Part shown: in pieces, positions 20,557-32,753 of the stretch
Numbering within the stretch: the first letter of the stretch is position 1
How the letters are laid out: each line of letters opens with the position of its first letter
Origin: Leucaena leucocephala
Taxonomy: Eukaryota; Streptophyta; Magnoliopsida; Fabales; Fabaceae
Length of the DNA stretch: 64,000 bases
Direction: 5' to 3'
Assembly (NCBI GenBank): GCA_037074615.1
Contig: CM073549.1
Coordinates: forward strand, 3,539,001 to 3,603,000
Notes under the pieces: generated by a model
The model's input: only the letters and a program-made list of their open reading frames with translations
Databases searched by the model: none
Told to the model about the DNA's origin: nothing
Made by a program: the position numbers and the translations under genes

Positions 20557-22136
20557 TCTTCGATGCACAACATTGGACGTGAGCAAGATAAAAAATATTA
20601 CATGGAGGGTTAGTAATTTTCGAAAGATGTATACTTTAATATTCTTTAAAATTTACAAGTCTGATTGGACAAAGCCATCGAAGTGGAAGCAGATCTTCTC
20701 CTCTTCATTTCTCTCCTCATCCCTCAGTATCATTTCTCTTTTGATTTTTTGCCTTGCATACTCCATTTGTGGCCTAAAAAATTATTTTTTTTAAAAACAA
20801 TTTTTTTAAAAAAGATTTTTTTAAAAGAAAGATTTTTTTTAAAAACACTTTAAAATAGTGTTTTTAATTATTTTAAAAAAAGTATTTTTTAAAAAAAACT
20901 TTTTTTTAAAACACTTAAAGTGTTTTTTAAAAACTACTTTTTAAAAAAACCTTATTTTTTTAAAAAACACTTAAAGTGTTTTTTAAAAAATATTTTTTTT
21001 AATTTTTTATTTTGTAACAGAATGGATAAAGGAAGGAGGAGGTAAGGCAAAAAGAAGAAAAGAAAAGTGATACTGAGGGATGAGGAGAAAAATAAAAAGG
21101 AGAAGATCCAGATCCCCTCGAAGTTGAATATTTGTGAAGATTTGGATTATCTTCCAGAAGAACAGGTTTTTTAGTTGGGAAGAATATCCATTACCACATG
21201 TGCCATTACATTTCATTTCTGTGCCGAGAATCTTATCATACTTGAAACGCCTAATAGTAATCTCCGACAACTTTGGAATGGATATCAGGTACGTATCATT
21301 TGTCTTATGTCATAATTTCTTTCTTGGGGTGATTCTAAGATCTTACATCAAACTTTGATCAAATAATTCACAATGCAAACGTTTGCTTCCTTAATTTTCA
21401 GCATTTTCCAAATCTAAAGGAAATCCTTCTATCGGATTCAAAATATCTCACTGCACTCCCAGATCTCTCTTGTGCCCTCAAGATTGAATTAGTGTCTGTT
21501 AGTGATTGTGAGAGTTTTGCTCAAATTCATTCTTCAACTGTGCTGGGAAAGTGTAATGACCTTGGAAATTTCATAAATTTGAAAACCAATTTAGCAAAGT
21601 ATATATATATTGCCGTGAAATTACAGCTTACGCTTGGGCCCTTCTTACGCTTCTTATAGCTATATGATCCTTCTTACGCTTACCGTCATCATCGTTTGGG
21701 CCCTGACTTCAGACTTGCTATGATGGTGAGGGGTGATAAAGGAGAAATGATTAATGATAATAAAAAAGAGATGACTACTGATCATCAAGCCGCGGCGGCG
21801 ACGACATTAATGGAAGATGAAGAAGAAGAGGAGGAAGATGAAGAGTTAATGGAATATTGTGGTAGTAACATTGTTATATTTACAAGAGTTCCCAACAGCA
21901 TCACTCGCTGGTCATTATTGAGGCATTTAACATTAAACAAGAGTGATATTATTGGGATAAATGCAGGTTGCAGCAATATTGCTCAAGTTTCTTCATTCCT
22001 AAAATCCCTTGTTGCACTCTCTCATCATGATTCTTGCAAAAGGATTCGGCCTCACTTGGATGAAACATATATCAAGTGTTGTCGTATCAATATGCGGGCC
22101 ACGCTAATTTTTGTTAGAATTACTATAAAATTTTAA
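20557..22136 (+). pseudogene. TNL relic: exons 4 and 5 only, interrupted
   Basis: Homology to exon 4 of genes A-C begins at TTCGATGC (20557), is split by a MITE at 20687-21117, and resumes up to a conserved donor (21288|GTACGT). Exon 5 homology begins at 21402 after TTTTCAG, with CATTTTCCAAATCTAAAGG. It breaks near 21555 and resumes at about 21700 through the acidic linker and the conserved VPNSITRWSLL block to about 22080. TIR and NB-ARC exons are missing and several frameshifts are visible, so it cannot encode a receptor. The C-terminal part keeps an open frame of 146 codons from 21696. Confidence 0.8.
20687..21117. mobile_element. Mutator-type MITE inside TNL exon 4 relic
   Basis: The arms of about 100 bp are inverted copies (GATCTTCTCC..TCTCCTCATCCCTCAGTATC on the left and its complement on the right). 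The flanks TCGAAGTGG (20678-20686) and TCGAAGTTG (21118-21126) are a 9-bp duplication with one mismatch, as expected for Mutator-like elements. The exon sequence continues across it. The centre is almost pure A/T with two near-perfect small hairpins of AAAACACTT / AAGTGTTTT. Confidence 0.75.
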
Positions 22137-22289
22137 GGAAAAGAGTTAATATCTAAAAGTCTATAACTGAGGAATATGCATAAAATATGTCAATGCAGAT
22201 AATATGTTTATGCTTATGCTACTAACTTGTTATTGAGACTTTTTATTAATTAAATCACCCCTTGGAGACCACATAATAATTCTCCCATT

Positions 22290-22410
22290 TTATTTTGCAA
22301 AGCCATGTGGGAGCGCAGGACAAATGAAGCTGCAAATACTCAAAACGACTTGACCTGTTGACCACAAGGACATGTTTGGTAGTTGAAGAAATTTAAATAA
22401 TATTCCTCTA
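22290..22410 (+). repeat. Duplicated upstream block, copy 1
   Basis: AAAGCCATGTGGGAGCGCAGG and, further on, ACAAGGACATGTTTGGTAGT are repeated at 24598-24740 with the same spacing. A related piece (GGGAGCGCAGGACGAATGAA) lies at 22713-22770. These resemble upstream sequence of TNL units and mark tandem duplication of the relic region. Confidence 0.5.
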
Positions 22411-22489
22411 ACTTTTAATATATGACATATTTAACTAATTTGATAAAGGAGATAAGATACATTTGAAGGGAATGTGAGGGCAAATCAGA

Positions 22490-22712
22490 TAGAGGAGAAA
22501 TGGGTGTGGTGGGGCCATTATTGATTAATGAAGATCAAGTGGCGGCGACAACGACCAGGATGACATTAATGAAAGATGAAGAAGAGGAAGAGGAAGATTG
22601 TTATAGTAATAAGAGTGCCACAACATTAATAACAAGAATAGTAGTTCCCAACAGCATGGCTCGCTGGTCATTAATTATTGACGAAACTGAGATAAAACAA
22701 GAGTGATATTAC
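22490..22712 (+). pseudogene. TNL exon 5 C-terminal fragment
   Basis: The sequence encodes an acidic linker (KDEEEEEEDC) followed by a shortened version of the conserved C-terminal block (VVPNSMARWSL). It matches the end of exon 5 in gene C and in the relic at 21860. Nothing upstream encodes TIR, NB-ARC or LRR parts. Confidence 0.7.
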
Positions 22713-23039
22713 TGGGAGCGCAGGACGAATGAACAAACCCGGCAACGCGGCAATACAAAGAATTCATTAAAATCCACAGGAAGTCTCAATATTTATCTTA
22801 GTTCTTCAGTTTAAATTTGTTTCTATGTTTCGTTTTTATTTTTTAATTAGACTTTACCTTAAAAAATTCTTTTTCAGATATGACTGAAAATGTTTGGGGC
22901 ATCATACATTTGCGTTACGTGTGATTTATTATTCTTCTTAAATTTTGAAATATTGGTCTTTTTAAGATTCGGAAATATTATTGAGAGTGTGACGTTAAAT
23001 ATTATGGATACAAAAGTTTGGGCTTTTCACTCACTTTTG

Positions 23040-23320
23040 TCAGAGTCCAATTGAGTTTGGGAATTTGAAGCAACATATGAATATTTTGAGGGCGATGATT
23101 ATAAAGATGAGAAAGAGAGAAGAAAGCGGCGTCGTTTGGCTATTAATAGGAAGAGATGTTTTGGTTGATGATGAATACGAGTATTACGAAGAAGAAGAAG
23201 AGCAAGAGGAACGTTGCAGCAAAAAAAATGGTAAGAATACATCGGCAAGAGTTGCAAGGAGAGATTGGTGTGGCCGTGACTTTTTGTGTATCCTATTGTC
23301 ATTCTCCTATTGGGACTGAT
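23040..23320 (+). pseudogene. TNL exon 5 fragment, second piece
   Basis: GAGTCCAATTGAGTTTGGG matches the ESPIE/EGPIE region of exon 5 in genes A and C. It is followed by a diverged stretch with another acidic tract (YYEEEEEQEE). The frame ends soon after. It is a third remnant of the same exon in this 3-kb debris field. Confidence 0.6.
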
Positions 23321-23646
23321 GATATCTTCTAATAAATGTAAGCCATTCAAATTTCTAAAACTTTTAATATATTCTTTTTAAGATATTGGTGCACCCAACA
23401 TACCAAATTAATTTAAGTAGTGTAAGCATTCTGAAATATTTTTTTAATATAATTAGTGACTTCTATTAATAAATTTTATATTTTTGTCTTAATCCTTCTA
23501 TTTAAGTTTTTTTACATATTATTATTTAAAATTTTATCCGTATAATTAAGTTTTTTTCTAAAAAATTCCAACAAAGACATACTTGTTAACACAATACGGG
23601 AAGGTTAAGAGGGGCATCGAAGTGGTAAGGGCAAAGGAACAATCAC

Positions 23647-24208
23647 TAGGGCTGAGCAACGGGCGGGACGGGCTGGCCAGATGGTTAGCCCGTACCCCGC
23701 CCGTTTAATTTTAACTGGGCACGGGCTAGTCACCGTGCCCCAGCCCGTTTAAGCCCGTATTAAACGGGCTGGGCTGAACCCGTTTGAGTCAAAACGGGTA
23801 TGGGCAGCCCTTTTACTAAAAATATAAAAAAAAAATTCGCTTTACCCTATTTGAAATTCATAATGAACACATAATATGATTATTTATCATACAATTACTA
23901 AAAGAAAATATCATAATCATAATGTTTATCAATTATCACTATAAGTTTATAAACACAAAATCCATAATGCATACATAATATGATCATTCATAATTTTTAT
24001 TTTTTAAAAAAATATTTAATTAATTTAAAAAATAAACGGGCGGGCTACGGGCTGCCCGATGGTTAGCCCGTAGCCCGCCCATTTATTTTACTACTTTAGC
24101 CCGTTTAAGCCTTCCCGTTACGGGCCCATTTTAAGCGGGCTCAAAACGGACAAATTGACACTGGGACCAGACGAGTACACTAGGCTACGGGTACTTTGCT
24201 TACCTCTG
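23647..24208. mobile_element. Small non-autonomous hAT-like element
   Basis: The 562-bp element is flanked on both sides by ACAATCAC (23639-23646 and 24209-24216), a perfect 8-bp duplication. The left end is TAGGGCTGAGCAA. The complement of the right end is CAGAGGTAAGCAA, an imperfect inverted repeat. The subterminal regions carry several copies of GGGCTAC/GGGCGGG words, a common feature of plant hAT elements. It has no coding capacity and belongs to a different subfamily from the element at 14535. Confidence 0.72.
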
Positions 24209-24597
24209 ACAATCACGTCTAAGTAGGGGTAAAATTTTTGTTCATTGGAATCCTAATGGCAAAATGCCCGCTCTCTTTCATTTGTTAAATTTTTTTAAAA
24301 AATAATTATACAAGTACAATTTTAAAATATGATGTGACAAAAAGTTTAGGTAGACAGATTCAAACAGAAATTTAAGATTTATTAGTAGATGTTGTTAATT
24401 ATATAAAAAATATTTTTAAATATTAATTATATTTTTAAATATTTAAATACTAATTATATTATTATAAATATTTTAAAATATTAATTATACCATCAAAATT
24501 GCTCTGACTTTGTCTTTCTAAAGTCAGGTATCTATCAAATCAAAGCGTTGTCGTATGACGTTGGGCATTATTTTTTTTTCTTCTGTATTTTTTCCAA

Positions 24598-24764
24598 AAG
24601 CCATGTGGGTGCGCGGGACGAATATGGACACACGCGGCAACGCCAATACAAAGGGACAGTAACCCCTCAAGTCAGAGCGAGACCTTATGACCCTTATGAC
24701 CTAAGGACATGTTTGGTAGTAGAATAACCAATACATTAAATATATATATATATATATATATATA
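24598..24764 (+). repeat. Duplicated upstream block, copy 2, with (TA)n tail
   Basis: This is the second copy of the block at 22290-22410 (AAAGCCATGTGGGTGCGCGG; AAGGACATGTTTGGTAGT). It ends in a run of about 13 TA units at 24739-24764. Confidence 0.55.
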
Positions 24765-24989
24765 ACGATTCTATCTTATGTCAAATCGACATGATCTTTG
24801 ATTTCGCGTGTGCTTTGGAAACTTTTATTTTTTTTAAAAATTAAATTTATTTATACTTTTTGAAAAATAAATAATTATATTTGTTTAAAAATTTTTAGAA
24901 CAAATTATAATTTAAAATTAAAATTTTAGATAGATTATTTAACTAGTTTTTAAAATAGTAAAAAAATTTATGAACTACTTAATTACTAT

Positions 24990-25120
24990 TTTACTCTTAT
25001 TTTTTTTACACTCTCTCCTCTCTCCTCTCTCCTCTCTTATCTCTTATATACCCTCTATCTTCTCTCCTCTCTCTTATCTCTTTTTCACCCTCTCTCCTCT
25101 CTCATATTTTTAATAAAATC
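24990..25120. repeat. Polypyrimidine low-complexity tract
   Basis: Repeats of CTCTCTCCT and CTCTTATCT run for about 110 bases. A similar tract lies at about 25510-25600. No function is evident. Confidence 0.8.
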
Positions 25121-25220
25121 ATATATTTTTTTAATAATTTTTAATATTTTTTTATAAACTTTTTTTTAAAATTTTATCTAAACAGGCCTTTCATTATTCT
25201 CTCTAATTAATTTTCTGTAA

Positions 25221-26717
25221 GCATTATTTAGTTGGAGTTTTTGGAAAATATAATAGGTATAAATGTATTTAGTTAAAAAAAATGAATAAAATATGAGATT
25301 TAGAGCCTCTTTAGTTTCTCCTGAAATCATAATTTTTTAACTTTTAGGCAAAACCTTAATTTTGAAAAATTTTAAAATAAACAGCTATATTTATCCACAA
25401 ATACTTTTAGGCTAAATCATAATTTTGAATAAGCTACTAAAACTAACTTTTAGAATAGTAAAAGAGTTTATAAATTATCCAATTACTATATTACCACTAC
25501 TTTTTCTTATACATTCTCTCTTCTCTATCCTCTACACTCTCTCATCTCTCGTCTATCTTCTCTATCCTGTCTCCTCTCTTTTCTCCACCATATTTCCTTT
25601 CTCATACTTTTAATTAAATCATACATTTTTTAGTAATTTACTAATATAAAAAGTCATTATAAAAATAACTATTCAAATACTTATTTATTTAGAACTATTT
25701 TTTTTCATGAGCTCTTTTCTATAAACCCTTTTTCATAAGCTGTCCAAAAATTTATTTTTTTTATAAACCTTTTTTTAAAATTTTATCAAAACACATTTAA
25801 AATTTTATCATTTTATACTCTATCCTACTCCACTCCAAAATTATGGTTCTTGGAGGGTAGAGAAACAATAAGCTACAATCAGACTATATTGCCCGTGATA
25901 TTATTTTTTTAATATTTCAGTGTGGCCCATTTAGAGTAAAACGTCGCTGTGAGCTCTGTGCGTCTTGTTTTATTTTGTTTTTCACACTTTCACTCAATAT
26001 ATATAATATAATATAATATAATATGTATATATACTAATATATATTTATATATTAATATTATATATATCTTATAATTATAGAAATCAAAGAGATAGAATTT
26101 TAAAATTGTATCATATTTTCTAATTTTAATTTTATCATATATTTTAGATAGGTAAAATATTTTAGGAATGCTATTTAGATTAGGAATTTTTTTCCTATAT
26201 AAACTTATATAGAATTAATATAAAAAAATATATTTTAAGGTAAATATATTGAAAAAAATTTTATGTATATATTATAATATATTTATGTCTTATAATTATA
26301 AAACTAATGACATAATATTAATATTTTTTTTATATTTTATAATTTCTTAATTTTATAAAATATTAAAAACTTATTAAAATTAATGGGATAATGTTAAAAT
26401 TAATGAAATCATGCTTTGAATTGTATATAAAAATATTTTTATTATATATAAATAATGTAATAGACCTACTAATATTCATATTTTAAAAAATAATAATTTT
26501 GATGTAAATATTGTAAAAGAATATGAAAAAAAATATAAATAAAAAAGATAATAATATATTTGTCAACTTTTAATTAGTTTTTCTTTCCTTCCGTACACTT
26601 TTGAACTAAATTCTAAACTAAATAAGAAATATCTCCTCCTCTACCCTTCAACCAAACAAAATTTATAATTTCATCCACCTTCCCTCCCCTCCCCTCCCCT
26701 CCCCTCACCAAACAAAC
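25221..26717. repeat. Dispersed AT-rich repeat, copy 3 of 3, enlarged
   Basis: The ends GCATTATTTAGTTGGAG and CACCAAACAAACCC match the copies at 2309 and 3489. This copy is longer, apparently because other AT-rich repeat sequence is nested at about 25320-25800. The right end has a run of CCCCT pentamers. There is no gene. Confidence 0.45.
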
Positions 26718-26869
26718 CCTAATGCTTAATACACTTTTGTAGCTAGATTTGTAGGCATATTAAATAAAATTATATTAAAACCTAATCTATCTTAATCATC
26801 TTAGTCTTTATTATAAGTAGTCTTTTATGTTTTAGTCTAAAATATAAATTGTCATGTAAAAGTAAACTA

Positions 26870-27440
26870 ATGAAGCAACACGGCAATCAATCCACATGTA
26901 ACAAACGCATGCACATGGAAGCTTCCCAGAAAGAGGATAATAAGAGACTGATCGAAACAAGACATAAATACGTGAGAGAGGCATTTTGTTGAAAGCAAGT
27001 CTGCAAATTTTGAAGCTTCCATTTTTATTGAGACCTTCCCTCCACATCGATCCAGGTTATTTCTTCTCTTTCACATACTTGCTTTATCCCTTGGATCTAT
27101 CATCCATCTACTGTTTTGCAAGCATTCTTTTCCCAGAATTAATCTTCACAGATATATTGTGGATTGTGGACTTAATTTTCCCGGAGTTAATCTTCACAGT
27201 CCCATAACCAAGATATATATGGGTGGATTGTGGACTTGATCTATTGACTAAAACTCTTCATTTATTTTAAGAACTTGTTTGAAGTCTGCAGGTCCCAAAG
27301 CTGACATTTTTCCGATCTTCCCTTCACATATATCCAGCTTCGTACTTTCATTCTTCTCTTCTTTTTCTTCCACTTGCTTCATCCATGACTCTTCTCAATT
27401 CGTTCTTCTTTGGTCAATTGTTTAGCAAACAAATAGCAAC
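26870..27440 (+). promoter_or_regulatory. Distal leader modules upstream of gene B
   Basis: The segment 26920-27060 is the uninterrupted counterpart of the gene A leader at 1225-2165 and shows the site without the hAT insertion. The segment 27235-27440 matches 2966-3370. Both end in ATCCAG-type donor-like words (ATCGATCCAG|GTTATT). The order is the same as upstream of gene A, so A and B arose from duplication of a whole unit including its regulatory region. Confidence 0.55.
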
Positions 27441-28429
27441 CGCTGTTTTGATTTGCTAGAAATTGATATTCATCTTAAATATAAGGCATCTTTATTCTAT
27501 TTATTTATTTTTTCTAAATTATCCCTATAGATATTACTTTAACAATAATCAAATAAGAGATGGAGGAGTAAAATAAGAAAGATGATTTAGGTATTTTATG
27601 AAAAAATATTATATTAACTAGTTTAACTAACTTCCTTAATACTGTACCACATAACATAAGTGTCTCATTTAAAAATTGAATCGAACTCAAGACCTAAACA
27701 ATCTAGCAAGGATTTACATCACTAAACTTACTCTATGTTCCCTTCTTTCTTTTCTAAGTTGATTTTAAGAACAATCAGTTTAAATAAGTTTTCATATTTT
27801 CTTTGTTCTAAAATATGACTTTTTTTTAGAACAATCATCCATATTTTTTTCTTTTCAATTTTTTTTCCAAACAGATAACTTCATAAAACTACTCTATGAT
27901 GAACATAACAATTTAAAACAGAATTAAACAAGATCTATATTTAATTTGATGGGTTTCACATCCTTTGCCGTACTTTTATGGCCTTGTATAATTCAACTGG
28001 CTACAGCATTTTTATCTTTCACGCCGTTGGTTTCGTTCATCTACAACCTTACTTTAAAAATTGCATTTCATGTTCAGATAACAATCTAATATATAGTAAT
28101 CCTCGGTCCTAATTATAATAGTTAGATGAGGGTTTAATTTAGTCCTAATTATAATACTCCAATCTACTTTATCTCCCTAAATTATAATTTCCCCCAAAAT
28201 ATCCTATATGATTACATATATTAAGGGGTTTCTATAAAAAATAATTCAAAATACACATGATTAAATATGGTATTTTAGGAAAACTAACACACAATCATGA
28301 TAAATAACTAACTTAACTAATTTTTTTAATCTACCTAAATTAATTAAATAGGTCTTCTTATATTAAGTAGCGGGTAATATATATGTGTATATATAAGTTG
28401 TTACAAATTTACATGCGTTAGGACTTGTT
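27441..28429. other. AT-rich DNA between leader modules, no gene seen
   Basis: It contains short AT-rich repeats (for example TTAACTAGTTTAACTAACTT near 27613) that recur near 31140 and 28310 and look like eroded MITE sequence. No coding region was recognised. Confidence 0.45.
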
Positions 28430-28772
28430 TGAAGAGGAGGAAGTCTGCAAAGCTCGAAGCTGACATCTTCGCACCATATACACCAGGCCAATAATATCCA
28501 ATTTTTTTTATTTTTCTCTTCCACTTGCTTCATCCCATTGATATACTGTTTTGGAAACATTTTCTTATAATTTTCAGGGTTTTCTTCTCACAGGACAAAT
28601 TGTACAAAATTTTTTGTTAATTTCTTCTTTGTTCTAGTGTTGAATCTCGTACCTGGCTACCTTAATTACTGGCGTAGATCTTATCAACTTTTGCTTGCTC
28701 TTTCTATCGACTTAGTTTCAAGGTTGCTGAAGGTTGAAGCTAGAAATTGCTATCACAACCATTTTTCTAATA
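28430..28772 (+). promoter_or_regulatory. Proximal 5' leader of TNL gene B
   Basis: It is near-identical to the gene A proximal leader at 4560-4923, including CCACTTGCTTCATCCCATTG and GTTGAAGCTAGAAATTGC just before the ATG exon. Confidence 0.55.
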
Positions 28773-31700
28773 ATGCTCAGAAAAGTTTTATTGATCCTAT
28801 TGGGATCAGTATCAATTTCCGAAGCTATCAGATTCATCTCTCATTCGCTTAATCGTAACCAACCTGTTGCTGTTGATGATAGGTAGCTAGCTTCTTCTAA
28901 TTAACCTCACACTCTTTAATTATTTTCTTGTTTGATTTAATTTGCTCCTATATATAACCCAATATTAATTTGCTGACGGTTTTTTTTCTATCTGTAGTTC
29001 TCAAGATGATCTTATTTTAACTCAAACGGTATCTCCTCCTCCTACCAAGTATGATGTGTTCCTTAGTTTTAGAGGAGAAGACACTCGCCACTCTTTTGCA
29101 AGCCATCTTTACAACGGACTTCGTAATGCAGGCATTCACACTTTTATGGATGACAAACTCCGCAAAGGAGAAGAGATCTCACAAGTTCTCTTGACAACAA
29201 TAGAGGAATCAGAAATATCAGTTATTATTTTTTCTGAGAATTATGCTTCTTCAACATGGTGTATGGATGAACTTGTTCACATATTAAAATGCAAGGAAGA
29301 TTATGGAAGGGTTGTGATACCTATTTTCTGTAAGGTAAATCCTTCAAACATACGCAAACAAAATGGGAGTTTTGGAAAGGGATTTGATGTATTGAAGCAG
29401 AGATTTAAAGACAACCAAGAACAATTGCAGAAGTGGAGAAATGCTTTAATCCAATCTACAAGTCTCTCTGGATGGGATTCCACTACCATCAGGTAGCTAG
29501 CTTCAAAAATGTTCCCTTTGTTGATGGTTTTGGGTATTTATTAATTAATCCTTAGGATTCTAGCAAATTACTGTAGTTGTTTTTATTTTCTACCTATTAA
29601 ATATGCCTTTTCTTTTGATTGACTTTTGTGCTAGACCTGAATCCAAACTTATTGAAGATGTTGTCAAAGACATTTTGAGCAAGTTGAAGTATAAGTCATC
29701 ATCTCATCTTGAAGAACTCGTTGGCATTGCTCCTCATATCGCAAGTATTGAAAAACTGCTAACTGAGGCTCGCATTGTGGGGATATGGGGTATGGGTGGT
29801 GCGGGTAAGACCACTCTTTCTAAAGCTTTATTTCATGAGTTGAAAACTCAATTTGATGCTTTCTCCTTTCTTGGCGATGTCAAAGAGAAATTGAAAAGAA
29901 TCAGTTTGGAGGAGTTACAGAAGAATTGCCTCAAAGAATTATTAAAAGATGAGGACATTGACATCAATGACATAAAATCCACTTTTGTTAAAAATAGGCT
30001 TCAAGGGAAAAAAATTCTTTTTATACTTGATGATGTGGACAACTCAATAATAGCTGAAGATTTAACCAAAGTGTGTGATTGGTTTGGGGAAGGAAGTAGA
30101 ATTATAATCACATCAAGAGACATGCAAGTGCTTAAGAATGCTTCTGCATTTTCAACATATCATGTTCCGAGATTGGATTTTTATGATGCCTTTCATCTCT
30201 TTAGTTTGGAAGCATTCAAGCAAAATGAGCCATATGAAGGTTACATGGAGTTATCAAAATCAGTAGTTAAATATTGTCAAGGAAACCCATTAGCCCTAAA
30301 AGTGTTGGGCTGCTCTCTCTATGGCAGAGGAAAACAAGAGTGGGAAAGTTCTTTGGAAAAACTAAACCAAGCTCCACCCAAGGACATTGTTGATGTTCTG
30401 AAATTGAGCTTTGATGGACTTGATGAGAATCAAAAGAATACGTTTCTTGACATAGCATTTTTCATCAAGGAAAGAGTTGAAGTTTCTTTGGACCTAATAA
30501 GCGGATTATATGGCTCTTCTGTATATATTGACATAAGTGTTCTTAAAGATAGATCCCTCACTTCATTTGATCATAATGGCTATATTGTGATGCATGATCT
30601 TGTGAGGGACATGGGCGTTGAAATTGCTAGACAACAGTCATTCTCTAATCCTAAAGGCCCTGTTCGACTGCGAAGCCGTGAGGGCATTTATGATTTTTTC
30701 ATTAGTAACAAGGTAATTGTTGAATTTAACTCATTTTTTTATCATATTAATTATTAGATTCCTAGTGATATTTGTTTGTCCCCATGTTTCTCGATGGAGG
30801 TGATAGCGTGGTCTACATGGTTTCGGGCTTCATATCCTTTTACTTTTTGTACCGATTTACCAGTGCATCAGATTCGTAGGGATACTCTTCATTCGATGTC
30901 CTGTAACTGGTCTTGTCGTTACTCTTTAGTTCATGCTTTTTTTTATTACTCCTCTTATTCTTAACAATAGAAGATTTAATTGGAGAGTTAATTCTAATTC
31001 TAAATATAAAATATATTTTTTATATTTATCAACTATTTTTAGATTATCTTTATTAATATCCTTCAACAATAATCAACTAAGAAAGGGAAGAAGAGAGTTA
31101 AACAAGATTATTAGAGTATTTTAAAAAAAATACTATATGAACTAATTTAACTAATTTTTTTAATTTAATTAAATTAGTTTAATAAGAGAAGTAGAGGAGT
31201 AAATATTTATGTATGCCAAGCCATGTTTTAAGTGAATATTTGCTTTTATAGTTATATTAAATATCTGCGCATGCATGTATACCGGTATACGTATGAGTGC
31301 TTCTGCATGTTTATGATTTTTGAGAAATTCCCTTATTATGAGGGAAACATGAATTTTGTAGGAATTTTTTAATAAAATGCACAATAACTTTATTAATTTG
31401 GATATTTCAAAAAGCAGATGTATTAAACTGTTCTACATTACTTTTGTTTTTTAGGTAATAATAATTGTGTTTTCCTTGATTTGCTACTACTAGGCTGGGA
31501 TTGAAGCCGTTCGATGCGTGTCACTGGACTTGAGCAAGATGAAAAGGATGATTACATGGAGGGCTAGTGGTTTTCGAAAGATGTATAATTTAATATTCCT
31601 TAAAGTTTACAAGTCTGATTGGAGAAAGTCTCTGAAGTTGAATCTTGTTGGAGATTTGGATTATCTTCCTGAGGAACTAAGATTTTTGAGTTGGGAAGAA

Positions 31701-32753
31701 TATCAACTACCGTATGTACCGTTGCATTTCTGTGCCGAGAATCTTGTTACGCTTGAGATGCGGAATAGTAATATCAAACGGCTTGGGAATGGAAGTCAGG
31801 TACGTATCATATCTCATCCGTCATAATTTTTTTTTCTTGAGATGAGACGTCTAAGATATCGCATCAAACATCGACCAAATTAAATCATTCACAGAGCAGA
31901 TATTCATGTTTGGTTTACTAGCTTTAAGTTGATGATTAAACTGTAGGTACGTGCAGTTATCAAATTCATTTAACAGTACTTCTTTTTCTTTCAGCATTTT
32001 CCAAATCTAAAGAAAATGGACCTAAGCTTTTCAAAAGATCTTGGTGCACTCCCAGATCTGTCTGATACCCCTAAGATTGAAAATATGTATCTTTATGGTT
32101 GTGAGAGTTTGGCTCAAATTCATTATTCTTCAAAAGCCTCAGGAAGGAATGTCGCCTTATATATAAAAAATGGTCGGCCATTGAAGATGAACATTGGGAA
32201 TAGGTTTACAATGAAAGGGCCAAATCGATCGGAGTTTGACATTGTTCGCAATTATTCGGATGTTGGCAAGTTGTCATTGAATAAAGTGACAATACATGGC
32301 AAGATCATGTCTGATGTTGAATTTAAATATGTCGAAATGCCATTGGAAATGGAAAAGACTACAGAATTGAGAAAGGGGAGACAAAGATTCGCAGATATAC
32401 TTCCATATGTGTGGAGAGTTGAATGGACAGAGAGTCCAATTGATTTCAACCAACATTATACCTATAATCTTCATTATAGAGATCCTTATTATTCTCTTGA
32501 CACAGAATATTATTTTACACTTGGAAGACATGTGGCGAGGACGACGACATCAATGGAATGTTGTGATAGTAATAACAGTGTTACATTAACAAGGCATCCC
32601 AGCAGCATCACTCCCGAACAATTGTTGAGCTATCTGCCATTAAATGAGAATATTCCTCCAGTTACAATTCTAAGTGCACTTAATGAAGTCTCTCCTGGAT
32701 GTTTCTGTGTAAAGAATCTACCTGACTTTATGATAAACCCCTCACGACGCTAA
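28773..32753 (+). CDS. TNL gene B: TIR-NB-ARC-LRR immune receptor, five exons
   Basis: Proposed exons are 28773-28882, 28998-29492, 29635-30712, 31494-31799 and 31995-32753, giving 915 residues with consistent phase. Exon 1 encodes MLRKVLLILLGSVSIS, a hydrophobic N-terminus. The TIR domain has YDVFLSFRGEDTR and STWCMDEL. NB-ARC has GIWGMGGAGKTT, LFILDDVD, GSRIIITSRD, GNPLALKVLG and a canonical MHDLVRDMG. LRR sequence is brief (exon 4 and the start of exon 5). Compared with genes A and C the C-terminus is shorter and lacks the acidic linker and most of the conserved final block; only a diverged LTRHPSSIT remains. It is closest to gene A in exons 1-2 and to gene D in the second half of NB-ARC. 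Confidence 0.87.
31277..31290. repeat. Perfect 14-bp palindrome in conserved intron-3 block
   Basis: GTATACCGGTATAC is its own reverse complement. It lies in the conserved intron block of gene B. The gene A copy at about 7267-7280 differs by one base, while the second gene A copy and the gene C copy are more diverged. Confidence 0.85.

Noticed and set aside
23099..23350. 83-codon minus-strand frame
   Set aside because: It is the shadow of a TNL exon 5 fragment with an acidic tract on the plus strand.
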